A stretch of DNA of 64,000 bases from Corynebacterium riegelii. Its GTDB lineage: Bacteria > Actinomycetota > Actinomycetes > Mycobacteriales > Mycobacteriaceae. Positions 8,071 to 15,369 of this stretch are shown one piece after another. Each line of letters starts with the position of its first letter. Position 1 is the first letter of the stretch. The position numbers and the translations under genes are program-made. The stretch spans positions 1,426,001 through 1,490,000 of the forward strand of contig NZ_CP068159.1 of NCBI RefSeq assembly GCF_016728505.1, in the 5' to 3' direction. A model generated the notes under the pieces. It saw nothing but the letters and a program-made list of their open reading frames with translations, did not search any database and was not told where the DNA came from.

Positions 8071-8093
8071 GTGGCGTCGATAAGCAAAAGCTC
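8071..8093 (+). repeat. Intergenic, near-perfect copy of the GCGTCGRYAAGC motif
   Basis: GTG followed by GCGTCGATAAGCAAAAGC and TC, matching the full consensus. It lies between mscL and rpmE2, outside coding sequence, so here the motif is not explained by a protein. Confidence 0.6.
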
Positions 8094-8121
8094 CTGATTA
8101 GGAAACGGGGCGCCCGGGCTG

Positions 8122-8127
8122 TAAGAT
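8122..8127 (+). promoter_or_regulatory. -10 candidate for rpmE2-rpmF
   Basis: TAAGAT fits the corynebacterial TANNNT -10 pattern. A start about 7 nt downstream would leave a 5' leader of roughly 114 nt that contains the hairpin at 8178-8223. Confidence 0.4.
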
Positions 8128-8177
8128 ACTGCAGGTTGCTCGGCTATCGCCGGGCGAAGTTGACCAATTTCGCACCC

Positions 8178-8223
8178 AACTCAGGCACGATCGCCGAAAA
8201 AAATGGCGAACCGACCTGAAGTT
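8178..8223 (+). promoter_or_regulatory. Structured leader of rpmE2, probable L31 autoregulatory RNA
   Basis: A two-part stem-loop: the outer arms AACTCAGG and CCTGAAGTT pair with a one-base bulge, a symmetric 5-nt internal loop (CACGA/ACCGA) follows, and then TCGCC/GGCGA with a nine-nt A-rich loop. It ends 24 nt before the rpmE2 ATG. Ribosomal-leader RNAs upstream of L31 genes, including a Corynebacteriaceae type, have been described. The secondary structure is visible; the family assignment is inferred from position. Confidence 0.55.
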
Positions 8224-8247
8224 CAATCCTGAGGGAGACGAATCCAC

Positions 8248-8520
8248 ATGAGGAAAGATATTCACCCGGATTACCACCCGGTGATCTTCCAGGACGCAAG
8301 CACGGGGCACAAGTTCCTGACGCGTTCGACTGTTACCTCCGACCGCACTGAGGCCTGGGAAGACGGCAACGAGTACCCGCTCGTGGTTGTTGACGTGACC
8401 TCTGAGTCCCACCCGTTCTGGACCGGCGCTCAGCGTCTCATGGACACCGCTGGCCGCGTTGAGAAGTTCAACCAGCGCTTCGGTGGCATGGCTCGCCGTA
8501 AGAAGAAGTCCGCAGAGTAA
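8248..8520 (+). CDS. rpmE2: 50S ribosomal protein L31 type B
   Basis: A 90-aa protein starting [20 protein letters not shown], with SESHPFWTG and [11 protein letters not shown], the type B L31 signature. It lacks the zinc-binding cysteines of type A. GGGAG lies about 12 nt before the ATG. rpmF follows after 18 nt. Confidence 0.96.
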   Translation: MRKDIHPDYHPVIFQDASTGHKFLTRSTVTSDRTEAWEDGNEYPLVVVDVTSESHPFWTGAQRLMDTAGRVEKFNQRFGGMARRKKKSAE

Positions 8521-8538
8521 GGCGAAGGAGGAGAAACA

Positions 8539-8712
8539 ATGGCAACCCCGAAGTTCCGCATGTCGCGTGCGAACACCCGCATGCGCCGCTCGCAGTGGAA
8601 GGCTGACAACGCCGACCTGCAGACCGTGAAGGTTAACGGCCAGGAGGTGCGTATCCCGCGCCGTCTGGTGAAGGCTGCTCAGGCAGGCCTGATCGACGTC
8701 GAGCAGTTCTAA
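8539..8712 (+). CDS. rpmF: 50S ribosomal protein L32
   Basis: A 57-aa protein, [20 protein letters not shown], then a short middle and [14 protein letters not shown], a cysteine-free L32. The strong site GGAGGAG precedes the ATG. It was found by reading the gap after rpmE2 and is followed by a terminator. Confidence 0.95.
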   Translation: MATPKFRMSRANTRMRRSQWKADNADLQTVKVNGQEVRIPRRLVKAAQAGLIDVEQF

Positions 8713-8727
8713 TACTGCCCAGGCTAC

Positions 8728-8762
8728 AAAGCCGGATCCCCGCAACTTGGGGCTCCGGCTTT
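8728..8762 (+). terminator. Terminator after rpmF
   Basis: AAAGCCGGA-T-CCCC at 8728-8741 pairs with GGGG-C-TCCGGCTTT at 8749-8762 around a 7-nt loop, with one T/C mismatch. The sequence continues TTGGTTTTATT. Confidence 0.88.
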
Positions 8763-8826
8763 TGGTTTTATTACCCCCATCTGTGTTCTAAGTTAACTAA
8801 TCAACGAAAGGTTGTCCATATTGGGC

Positions 8827-8832
8827 TAATAT
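8827..8832 (+). promoter_or_regulatory. -10 of a leaderless mprA promoter
   Basis: TAATAT ends 7 nt before the A of the mprA ATG, so transcription should begin at or next to the start codon. No ribosome-binding site is present. Confidence 0.6.
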
Positions 8833-8839
8833 TCTGCTC

Positions 8840-9538
8840 ATGAAAATTTTGGTTGTGGACGACGAGCAGGCCGTCCGCGAATCCCTGAAGCGTTCTCTGC
8901 GGTTTAACGGTTATGACGTGGAGCAGGCTGAAGACGGTGAGAAGGCCCTTGAGGCCATTGCAATGCATCGCCCAGACTTGGTCATCTTGGATGTGATGAT
9001 GCCTAAGCTTGACGGTCTTGGCGTTTGCCGCATCCTGCGTGAGCAGGGTGATCACACGCCGGTGCTGATGCTTACCGCGCGAGATGACGTTGCGGATCGC
9101 GTCGGCGGTCTTGACGCGGGTGCAGACGATTACCTGCCGAAGCCGTTTGCACTTGAAGAGTTGATGGCACGTATTCGTTCGCTGCTCCGCCGTACCCGGG
9201 AGAAACCAACCTCTGAGGACAGCATTGAGCAGGCGACGATGCAGTTCGATGACCTGACGTTGAACACAGAAACGCGTGAAGTGTTCCGTGGCCAGCGTCC
9301 GATCACGCTGACGCGCACTGAGTTTGCGTTGTTGCTGCTGCTGATGAAGAACGCGCGCCGTGTGCTCAGCCGTCAGCAGATCCTGGAAGAGGTGTGGGGC
9401 TATGACTTCCCAACCTCTGGCAACGCACTCGAGGTCTACATCGGCTACCTGCGTAAGAAGACTGAGGCTGATGGTGAGTCCCGCCTGATCCACACCGTGC
9501 GTGGCGTGGGCTATGTGATGCGGGAGAATCCCGCGTGA
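8840..9538 (+). CDS. mprA: Two-component response regulator MprA (OmpR family)
   Basis: A 232-aa regulator with a receiver domain (about 1-115: acidic pocket VVDDE, phospho-acceptor Asp51 in [12 protein letters not shown], and Lys in LPKPF) and a winged-helix DNA-binding domain (about 135-230, ending [11 protein letters not shown]). It forms a conserved unit with mprB and pepD. In mycobacteria MprAB responds to envelope stress and controls pepD. The corynebacterial orthologue is also called CgtR2. The mprB start overlaps its stop. Confidence 0.92.
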   Translation: MKILVVDDEQAVRESLKRSLRFNGYDVEQAEDGEKALEAIAMHRPDLVILDVMMPKLDGLGVCRILREQGDHTPVLMLTARDDVADRVGGLDAGADDYLPKPFALEELMARIRSLLRRTREKPTSEDSIEQATMQFDDLTLNTETREVFRGQRPITLTRTEFALLLLLMKNARRVLSRQQILEEVWGYDFPTSGNALEVYIGYLRKKTEADGESRLIHTVRGVGYVMRENPA

Positions 9539-10998
9539 TTCTTCGGCAGTCAGCCGAGCACTACTCCAGACACCTCGCGGCTGATGTTGAAGCCGACGCA
9601 ACGATTCACACGCACACCCTGTCCGGACGTGGTCTAGCGCTGCGTCAACAGCTGGCGCTTCTTACCAGTTCTTTGGTGGTGCTTGCTGTTTTAGTTGCGG
9701 GCGGTGTGGCGTTTTGGGCTGCCCGCTCAGCGCAGCTGGACATTTTGGATAGTGAACTGAGCGCTCGTGCGTACCTGCTGCTCGAGGACACGAAGCGTTT
9801 GGATACGGACGATCCCAATGAGCTGCGAGACTTGGTTTGGGATTTTAAGCAGCACAACCCCTTTATTCGTGCTGCGGTGTCGCCTACAGGCTCAGAGGCG
9901 TTTTTTGGTGATCCGGTGCCCGTCGGTGGCGAGTATGTCACGCTTTCGAGCGGTGACTATTTATCGACCCGGTTGTTGGGTGATGAGCGCGTAATTATTC
10001 GCCAGAGCCCAGATGGGCCGGGGGTTGCGCTGGCCCAGGTGGCGGATCCGTATGGCCGCAGCGCGGGAAGCTTCGGTGCCGCGTTGCTGATGATCACGGG
10101 ATTAGGTGGGCTGTTGACGTGGGCTGTTGGAAGCCTTGTAGTTGCGGCTGGCTTGCGTCCCCTGCAGCGCCTGAAGAAGGCGGTGGATGAAGTTACCCGC
10201 ACCGAAGAGCTGCGCCTTTTGCCGGTGGATGGCAACGATGAGATGGCGCAGGTCAGTGATTCTTTCAACAAGATGATGGAAACGCTGCAGGATTCGCGCA
10301 CCCGTCAAGCACAGCTGGTCGCTGATGCAGGTCATGAGCTGAAAACACCGCTGACGTCCATGCGCACCAACATTGAGTTGTTGATGATGCTGTACTCCAT
10401 GGGGCAGGAGAATCAGATTTCTCCGGAGGATCGCGCTGATCTTGAACGAGACGTGCTGGCACAGATGGAAGAGATGTCTGCCCTGATTACGGACTTGGTG
10501 GATCTTGCTCGTGAGGACGCTCCGGGGGCTGTGACGGAAGAGTTCCGTTTGGATGAGGTGCTGTATGAAGCGCTTGAGCGTGCCCGGCGCCGTCGGACGG
10601 ATGTGAGCTTCAAATTCCGTGCGGAGCCGTGGCTGATGAATGGTGACCGCGCCGCCATGAGTCGTGCGATTATCAACATCTTTGATAACGCGGTGAAGTG
10701 GTCGCCGGAAAACGGTGTTGTGCGCATCTCCCTGCGTACCGCTACAACCAAGGCGGTCATGATCGTGGACGATTCCGGCCCCGGCATCCCAGAGTCCGAG
10801 CGCGAGAAAGTCTTTGAGCGTTTCTACCGGGCAACCGAAACACGCTCCACACCTGGTTCCGGCCTGGGGTTGGCCATTACTAAACAAGCACTCCAGCGCC
10901 ATCAGTGCGAAGTGTTTGTGGAAAGCTCGGATGATCAAGGCGCTCGTTTCCGCGTTGTGTTCCCGGGTTCAGTACCGCAGCGTGACGACGCTGAGTGA
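9535..10998 (+). CDS. mprB: Sensor histidine kinase MprB
   Basis: A 487-aa kinase. A cytoplasmic tail of about 38 residues precedes TM1 (about 42-65), followed by an extracellular sensor region to about 180, TM2 (about 182-207), a HAMP segment, a HisKA domain with His267 in [12 protein letters not shown], and a HATPase with the N-box [16 protein letters not shown] and GSGLGLAI. The GTG start overlaps the mprA stop (GTGA), giving coupled translation. Confidence 0.93.
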   Translation: MILRQSAEHYSRHLAADVEADATIHTHTLSGRGLALRQQLALLTSSLVVLAVLVAGGVAFWAARSAQLDILDSELSARAYLLLEDTKRLDTDDPNELRDLVWDFKQHNPFIRAAVSPTGSEAFFGDPVPVGGEYVTLSSGDYLSTRLLGDERVIIRQSPDGPGVALAQVADPYGRSAGSFGAALLMITGLGGLLTWAVGSLVVAAGLRPLQRLKKAVDEVTRTEELRLLPVDGNDEMAQVSDSFNKMMETLQDSRTRQAQLVADAGHELKTPLTSMRTNIELLMMLYSMGQENQISPEDRADLERDVLAQMEEMSALITDLVDLAREDAPGAVTEEFRLDEVLYEALERARRRRTDVSFKFRAEPWLMNGDRAAMSRAIINIFDNAVKWSPENGVVRISLRTATTKAVMIVDDSGPGIPESEREKVFERFYRATETRSTPGSGLGLAITKQALQRHQCEVFVESSDDQGARFRVVFPGSVPQRDDAE

Positions 10999-11103
10999 TC
11001 ACCCCACGTGACGACGCTGCGTGGTACCCAGCAAACCTCCAGAAAACTCTATGCTGGATTTTTCTGGTGAATGAGCGACATCACAGAGGAAGCGGGCATC
11101 ATC

Positions 11104-12318
11104 ATGGGAATGACAAATCAATACTCACCGGACTTTCCTCCGCAGCCGCAGGGTATTCCCTCACAGCAATATTGGCAGCAGCCACAGCAGCCACAGCAGC
11201 CCCCGCAGCCACAGCACTCGCAGCAGAGTGTTCAGCGCCGTGCTGGTGTGTGGCCCGCGGTAGCGGCGGCGGTTGTGACGTCTTTGGTGGTAGGCGGTAC
11301 GACGGGATACGTAGCGGGGAGTGTGAACTCCTCGAACCAGTCGGAGTTGCGCCAGGCGTTGGAGCAGCCGGCGCAGCAAGAGGTCAAGGACGCCCCCGAT
11401 GGTTCGGTGGAGAAGGTCGCTGCGGCGGTCCTGCCTGCGGTGGTGTCCATTGAGGTGGAGAGTATGCGTGGCATGGCCGAGGGCTCAGGATCCATCATCA
11501 GTTCCGACGGGTACGTGCTGACCAACCATCACGTGATTGAGGCTGCTGCTAACTCCGGTGGTCGTCTGACGGTGACGTTAAATGACGGCTCGCGCCACAA
11601 CGCCACCTTCGTTGCATCCGATGTCAACACCGATGTCGGCGTGATCAAGATCGAAGGCGTGACGGACCTGCCCACCTTGGAGTTTGGTAACTCCGATAGC
11701 CTCCGGGTGGGGCAGCAGGTTGTGGCGATTGGTTCCCCGCTGGGCCTATCCGCAACGGTGACTACAGGTATTGTCTCCGCACTGAATCGTCCGGTTCGTG
11801 CTGGTCAGGGTGGGGGACAGAGTTCCCTTATGGACGGCATCCAGACGGACGCCGCAATCAACCCCGGCAACTCAGGTGGCCCGCTTGTAGATATGGAAGG
11901 CCGCCTGGTGGGCATGAATTCCGTCATCGCTTCGCTTTCGGCCGGCGGTACAGGATCAGAAAGCGGCGGCTCGATCGGTCTTGGCTTTGCCATCCCCTCA
12001 AACTTTGCGCAGCGTGTGGCACGCCAGCTGATTGACACCGGTGAGGCGAAACAGCCGATGCTTGGGGTGCAGGTCAGCGTGTATGAAAGCGGCACGCATG
12101 GCGCGCGCATTGCCAGGGTGGAGCCGGACAGCCCCGCTGAGCAGGCAGGATTGAAAGAGGGCGAAGTGATCACCCGACTCAACGATCGGTTGATTGATTC
12201 GGCTGATGCGCTGATCGCTGCGACCCGTTCCCACGATTTTGGTGAAACCGTCACACTTGAAGTGCGTGGGGAAAATGATGACGTGAGAACGGTAGAAGCA
12301 ACGCTGAGTTCCGAGTAA
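11104..12318 (+). CDS. pepD: Membrane-anchored HtrA-type serine protease
   Basis: A 404-aa DegP/HtrA protease. A Gln/Pro-rich cytoplasmic N-terminus precedes one membrane helix (about 50-75). The trypsin-like domain carries His143 (TNHHVI), Asp177 (NTDVGVIK) and Ser257 (GNSGGPL). A C-terminal PDZ domain begins near MLGVQVSVYE. The frame is open from an ATG at 11071, but AGAGGAAGCGGG lies just before the ATG at 11104, so that start is preferred. It is probably a target of MprAB and performs quality control outside the membrane. Confidence 0.9.
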   Translation: MGMTNQYSPDFPPQPQGIPSQQYWQQPQQPQQPPQPQHSQQSVQRRAGVWPAVAAAVVTSLVVGGTTGYVAGSVNSSNQSELRQALEQPAQQEVKDAPDGSVEKVAAAVLPAVVSIEVESMRGMAEGSGSIISSDGYVLTNHHVIEAAANSGGRLTVTLNDGSRHNATFVASDVNTDVGVIKIEGVTDLPTLEFGNSDSLRVGQQVVAIGSPLGLSATVTTGIVSALNRPVRAGQGGGQSSLMDGIQTDAAINPGNSGGPLVDMEGRLVGMNSVIASLSAGGTGSESGGSIGLGFAIPSNFAQRVARQLIDTGEAKQPMLGVQVSVYESGTHGARIARVEPDSPAEQAGLKEGEVITRLNDRLIDSADALIAATRSHDFGETVTLEVRGENDDVRTVEATLSSE

Positions 12319-12371
12319 TGTTTGACGGGTATCTAACCCGCTTAACATAGCCGCACATTGGAGGAAAACCC

Positions 12372-12938
12372 ATGTCAGCTGCCCCAGACGCGCTCGATTT
12401 TATGGAGCCGGACGAGGATTTCCTCCGTGCCGCAGAGTTAGCAACTACGGCACCGACAACCCCGTGCGCTCTTGTAGTGCTTGTGGGGGACCGCCGCTTT
12501 GAAGGCCCGAACGATGATACGCATGCGCTGGTGACAGAGCTGCTGACTGAGATCGGCTTTCAGGTAGATGCGGTGGTGCACGCCAAGTCCAAGAAGTCTG
12601 AAATTCGCAAGGCTATTGAAACCGGCGTTGTCGGCGGCGTAGATCTGGTGCTGACCATCGGTGGTACGGGTGTTGGCGCGCGTGACAAGACACCGGAGGC
12701 CACCCGTGCCGTGATTGACAAGATGGTGCCGGGCGTGGCCCAAGCACTGCGTTCCTCGGGCCAGGCCTGTGGCGCGGTTGATGCCTGCACCTCGCGCGGC
12801 ATCTGCGGCGTGTCTGGCTCCACCGTGGTTGTGAACTTGGCGCCGAGCCGCCAGGCAATCCGCGACGGGCTGGCCACCATTGGCCCGTTGGTTAACCACT
12901 TGATTGCAGAGCTTGATGAGCACAGCGTCGATGCATAA
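12372..12938 (+). CDS. moaB: MoaB/Mog-type molybdopterin-binding protein
   Basis: A 188-aa protein with the MoCF-binding fold: VVLVGDRRFEG near the N-terminus, then VLTIGGTGVGARDKTPEAT, the conserved substrate-binding loop. About 30 extra N-terminal residues precede the domain. The family adenylates molybdopterin; retention next to mprAB-pepD mirrors moaB2 in mycobacteria. GGAGG lies 8 nt before the ATG. A short CGGGT/ACCCG hairpin at 12326-12340 separates it from pepD. Confidence 0.88.
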   Translation: MSAAPDALDFMEPDEDFLRAAELATTAPTTPCALVVLVGDRRFEGPNDDTHALVTELLTEIGFQVDAVVHAKSKKSEIRKAIETGVVGGVDLVLTIGGTGVGARDKTPEATRAVIDKMVPGVAQALRSSGQACGAVDACTSRGICGVSGSTVVVNLAPSRQAIRDGLATIGPLVNHLIAELDEHSVDA

Positions 12939-13146
12939 CCAGGACGAAAAGCAGACCCCGAACCCGCGCCAGCGTCGCCGTGTGAAGCGTCTGGCGGACG
13001 TGGACTATGACCGTACGGCTGACTCACCATCCAGCGGGGGCACGTCTGATGAGGAGCGTGTGGTTGATCTGGAGGGCGACGGTGTTGAGCAGCTCACCGG
13101 CCGTGAGTTTTACGAAAATGAGCGCCCACCGCACCACGGCGAGTAG
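12916..13146 (+). CDS. Small hydrophilic protein, unknown function
   Basis: A 76-aa charged protein without membrane segments, containing RQRRRVKRLADVDYDRT, then an acidic stretch and GREFYENERPPHHGE. It overlaps the 3' end of moaB in another frame. The ATG at 12916 is used; the ATG at 12931 is equally possible. The family is not recognised. The close packing with moaB implies co-expression. Confidence 0.6.
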   Translation: MSTASMHNQDEKQTPNPRQRRRVKRLADVDYDRTADSPSSGGTSDEERVVDLEGDGVEQLTGREFYENERPPHHGE

Positions 13147-13163
13147 CAGCTAGCGTTAAGCCC

Positions 13164-13757
13164 CTAGCGTTTCAGCACCACCGTCAGCGGTTGCGCCAGC
13201 GACGCCGCAGCTACGGCCGCCGCTTGAGACTGGCGCAGCAACACGAGCACCGTGCCGTTGTCGCCCACGGTGACTATCTTGCCGCCGCTTGCAATGACCG
13301 CGGGGCCTTCCGCCACCACGTCCACGCGCGCGCCGTGGGTGAGCATCGGCATGATGTCGGGCTCTGCCAGCGCCAACGGCACCATGGTGAAGGGCTCTCC
13401 GGGCGGTTCGCCTTCCACCAGCTGCGTAACCAAGTCAGGCCCGACCAAGCGCATGGCGGTGATCACCTCGCCTGCGGCGGCACCGGCGGCCACGATCTGG
13501 CCCACGGCCAGCGCAGGGTCGGTGAGCGCGCCCTCCGGCACCACCTCCGGCGGAAGTCTTTTCAACACCACGTCTTCTTCTGTCAGCACCGCCCCGGCGG
13601 CCACGGGCTGGCGGAAGGTGGTGGTGAGAGGGTCGTTGGCGTGGGCGTCGATAAGCAAACTGGCCCCCGCAACCACCAAAAGCCCCACGGCTAGCAGCCG
13701 GCGCAGCATCATGGCGCGGCGATAGCCCGGGTGGGCAACCGCGCGAAATCGTGTCAT
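13164..13757 (-). CDS. SAF-domain (CpaB/RcpC-like) membrane protein
   Basis: A 197-aa protein with an N-terminal membrane helix (MLRRLLAVGLLVVAGASLL, about 17-36) and a SAF-like domain (about 45-110, with VAAGAVLTEEDVVLKRLPPEV). The rest is a beta-rich extracellular region ending LAQPLTVVLKR. SAF proteins of this shape occur in Flp pilus assembly and as isolated exported proteins; no pilus genes are nearby. The ATG at 13757 is preferred because TATGTA lies 8 nt upstream (a leaderless pattern); an ATG at 13766 is in frame. Confidence 0.75.
   Translation of the reverse strand: MTRFRAVAHPGYRRAMMLRRLLAVGLLVVAGASLLIDAHANDPLTTTFRQPVAAGAVLTEEDVVLKRLPPEVVPEGALTDPALAVGQIVAAGAAAGEVITAMRLVGPDLVTQLVEGEPPGEPFTMVPLALAEPDIMPMLTHGARVDVVAEGPAVIASGGKIVTVGDNGTVLVLLRQSQAAAVAAASLAQPLTVVLKR
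13641..13659 (+). repeat. Copy of the GCGTCGRYAAGC interspersed motif
   Basis: GTGGGCGTCGATAAGCAAA, inside the SAF-domain gene, where it encodes part of LLIDAH on the minus strand. Confidence 0.45.
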
Positions 13758-13758
13758 A

Positions 13759-13779
13759 GCGTCCATACATATTGGACGC
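13759..13779. promoter_or_regulatory. Inverted repeat over the SAF-gene promoter
   Basis: GCGTCCA-TACATAT-TGGACGC has perfect 7-bp arms and covers the proposed -10 and start region of the SAF-domain gene. It could be an operator. Confidence 0.4.
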
Positions 13780-13800
13780 GCAAACAGTGCCCCTGGTTCC

Positions 13801-14379
13801 CTAACGCACGAAAAAACCGCTCGGAGTAATCACGGCGTCCACGGCAACATCGTGGCTGTCATGTGGCACATGCTGCACAAACTCATCATCAAACACCACT
13901 GCCGCCACGGGTACATCAAGGCCAGTAAGTGCGCGGTCGTAGTAGCCCGCACCTTTGCCAAGGCGCATGTACTGCTGATCCACCGCCAACGCTGGCGCGA
14001 TGATGAGCCCGCAGGAGCGCAGCACATTCGAGTTGAAACGCGCACCAGTTGGTTCCGTGATGCCAAGCGCGCCCGCACCAATCGAACCGTCGTACTTTGC
14101 CCAAGCAAGCACACCATTAGCAAGCGAAATGGGCAGCCAGACGGTTGCAGCGTCGGCGGCGAGCTGGGCTGCGAAATCGCCCGGGCCCGGCTCGGAGGGC
14201 AACGGGTTGTACGCGGCGATCGAGCGGCCGAGCGCCCCGAAGTGGGCCATGCACGCTCGCGTGTGCGCAACAATCGTCTGGTCCAGCTCGGCCTTTGCGG
14301 GGGCATTTGTTTGCATGCGCTTGCGCGCCCCCACATGTTCCTGCCTCATCTGTTGCTTTGCGCTGCTCGGGTCGCTCAC
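13801..14379 (-). CDS. fthC: 5-formyltetrahydrofolate cyclo-ligase
   Basis: A 192-aa member of the MTHFS family, which converts 5-formyl-THF to 5,10-methenyl-THF using ATP. Visible motifs are YNPLPSEPGP, KYDGSIGAGALGITEP and the ligand loop LGKGAGYYDRAL. The start is GTG. It is divergent from galU across 36 bp. Confidence 0.9.
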   Translation of the reverse strand: MSDPSSAKQQMRQEHVGARKRMQTNAPAKAELDQTIVAHTRACMAHFGALGRSIAAYNPLPSEPGPGDFAAQLAADAATVWLPISLANGVLAWAKYDGSIGAGALGITEPTGARFNSNVLRSCGLIIAPALAVDQQYMRLGKGAGYYDRALTGLDVPVAAVVFDDEFVQHVPHDSHDVAVDAVITPSGFFVR

Positions 14380-14401
14380 GGGGACTGTCCTTTATTCGCT
14401 G

Positions 14402-14407
14402 TAAGGT
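14402..14407 (+). promoter_or_regulatory. -10 of a leaderless galU promoter
   Basis: TAAGGT ends 8 nt before the galU ATG and there is no ribosome-binding site. This fits a leaderless transcript. Confidence 0.45.
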
Positions 14408-14415
14408 TGTGACTT

Positions 14416-15366
14416 ATGCAGAAGTCTAATGAGCAAGGCTCCGAACGCGCGCTTCACGGCGTGCGCACCGTAGTTGTTCCGGCGGCGGGTATGGGTACTC
14501 GGTTTTTGCCTGCGACGAAGACGGTGCCGAAGGAGCTGTTGCCGGTGGTGGATACGCCAGGCATTGAGCTGATCGCTGAGGAAGCCGCTGCGTGTGGGGC
14601 GAAGCGTTTGGCGATTGTGGTTGCTCCGCAAAAACAAGAGATCATGGCGCACTTCGGGGAGTTCGCTACGCTGCGCGACCGTCTGGTAAGCCGTGGCAAG
14701 CATGAACAGGCGGAGAAGGTTGGCCGCGCGTTCGGGTTGATTGATGCGGTTGCTGTGACTCAGGATGAGCCGCTTGGGTTGGGTCATGCGGTGGGGTGTG
14801 CTGAGGCTGCGTTGGATGAAGAAGAAGACGTAGTTGCTGTGATGTTGCCGGATGATTTGGTGTTGCCCTCTGGGGTTATGGACAAGATGGTTGCGGTGCG
14901 TGAGCGCTTCGGGGGAAGTGTGTTGTGTGCCTTTAACGTCACGCCTGATGAGGTGTTTAATTACGGCGTGTTTGATGTGGAAGACGCTGATGGGGAAGTA
15001 GACGGGGTGGTGGTGAAGAAGGTGCGCGGCATGGTGGAAAAGCCGTCGAAGGAGGAAGCACCTTCAACGCTTGTGGCTACGGGGCGGTATTTGTTGGATC
15101 GTGCTGTGTTTGATGCCTTGCGTCGGATTACTCCGGGCAAAGGTGGGGAGTTGCAGTTGACGGATGCGATTGAGTTGATGATTACGGAGGGGCATCCGGT
15201 GCATGTTGTGGTGCATGAGGGCAAGCGCCATGATTTGGGGAATCCGGGTGGCTACATTCCGGCGAATGTTGATTTTGGGCTGAGGGATCCGAAGTATGGG
15301 CCGGCGTTGTATACGGCGATTAAGCAGATCATCGCTGAATACGAAGCAGAGCACCCTGAGGTCTAA
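14416..15366 (+). CDS. galU: UTP-glucose-1-phosphate uridylyltransferase
   Basis: A 316-aa enzyme making UDP-glucose for envelope polysaccharides, glycolipids and trehalose. It has the nucleotidyltransferase signature VVVPAAGMGTRFLPATKTVP with KELLPVVD, plus VEKP and the C-terminal KRHDLGNPGGY. UDP-glucose is also the substrate of the UDP-sulfoquinovose synthase-like enzyme encoded at 51985-53181. It is followed after 3 nt by glp. Confidence 0.96.
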   Translation: MQKSNEQGSERALHGVRTVVVPAAGMGTRFLPATKTVPKELLPVVDTPGIELIAEEAAACGAKRLAIVVAPQKQEIMAHFGEFATLRDRLVSRGKHEQAEKVGRAFGLIDAVAVTQDEPLGLGHAVGCAEAALDEEEDVVAVMLPDDLVLPSGVMDKMVAVRERFGGSVLCAFNVTPDEVFNYGVFDVEDADGEVDGVVVKKVRGMVEKPSKEEAPSTLVATGRYLLDRAVFDALRRITPGKGGELQLTDAIELMITEGHPVHVVVHEGKRHDLGNPGGYIPANVDFGLRDPKYGPALYTAIKQIIAEYEAEHPEV

Positions 15367-15369
15367 GCC

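Noticed and set aside
14140..14160. GCGTCGGCGGCGAGCTGG in fthC as another signature-motif copy
   Set aside because: Only the first eight bases agree with the core.
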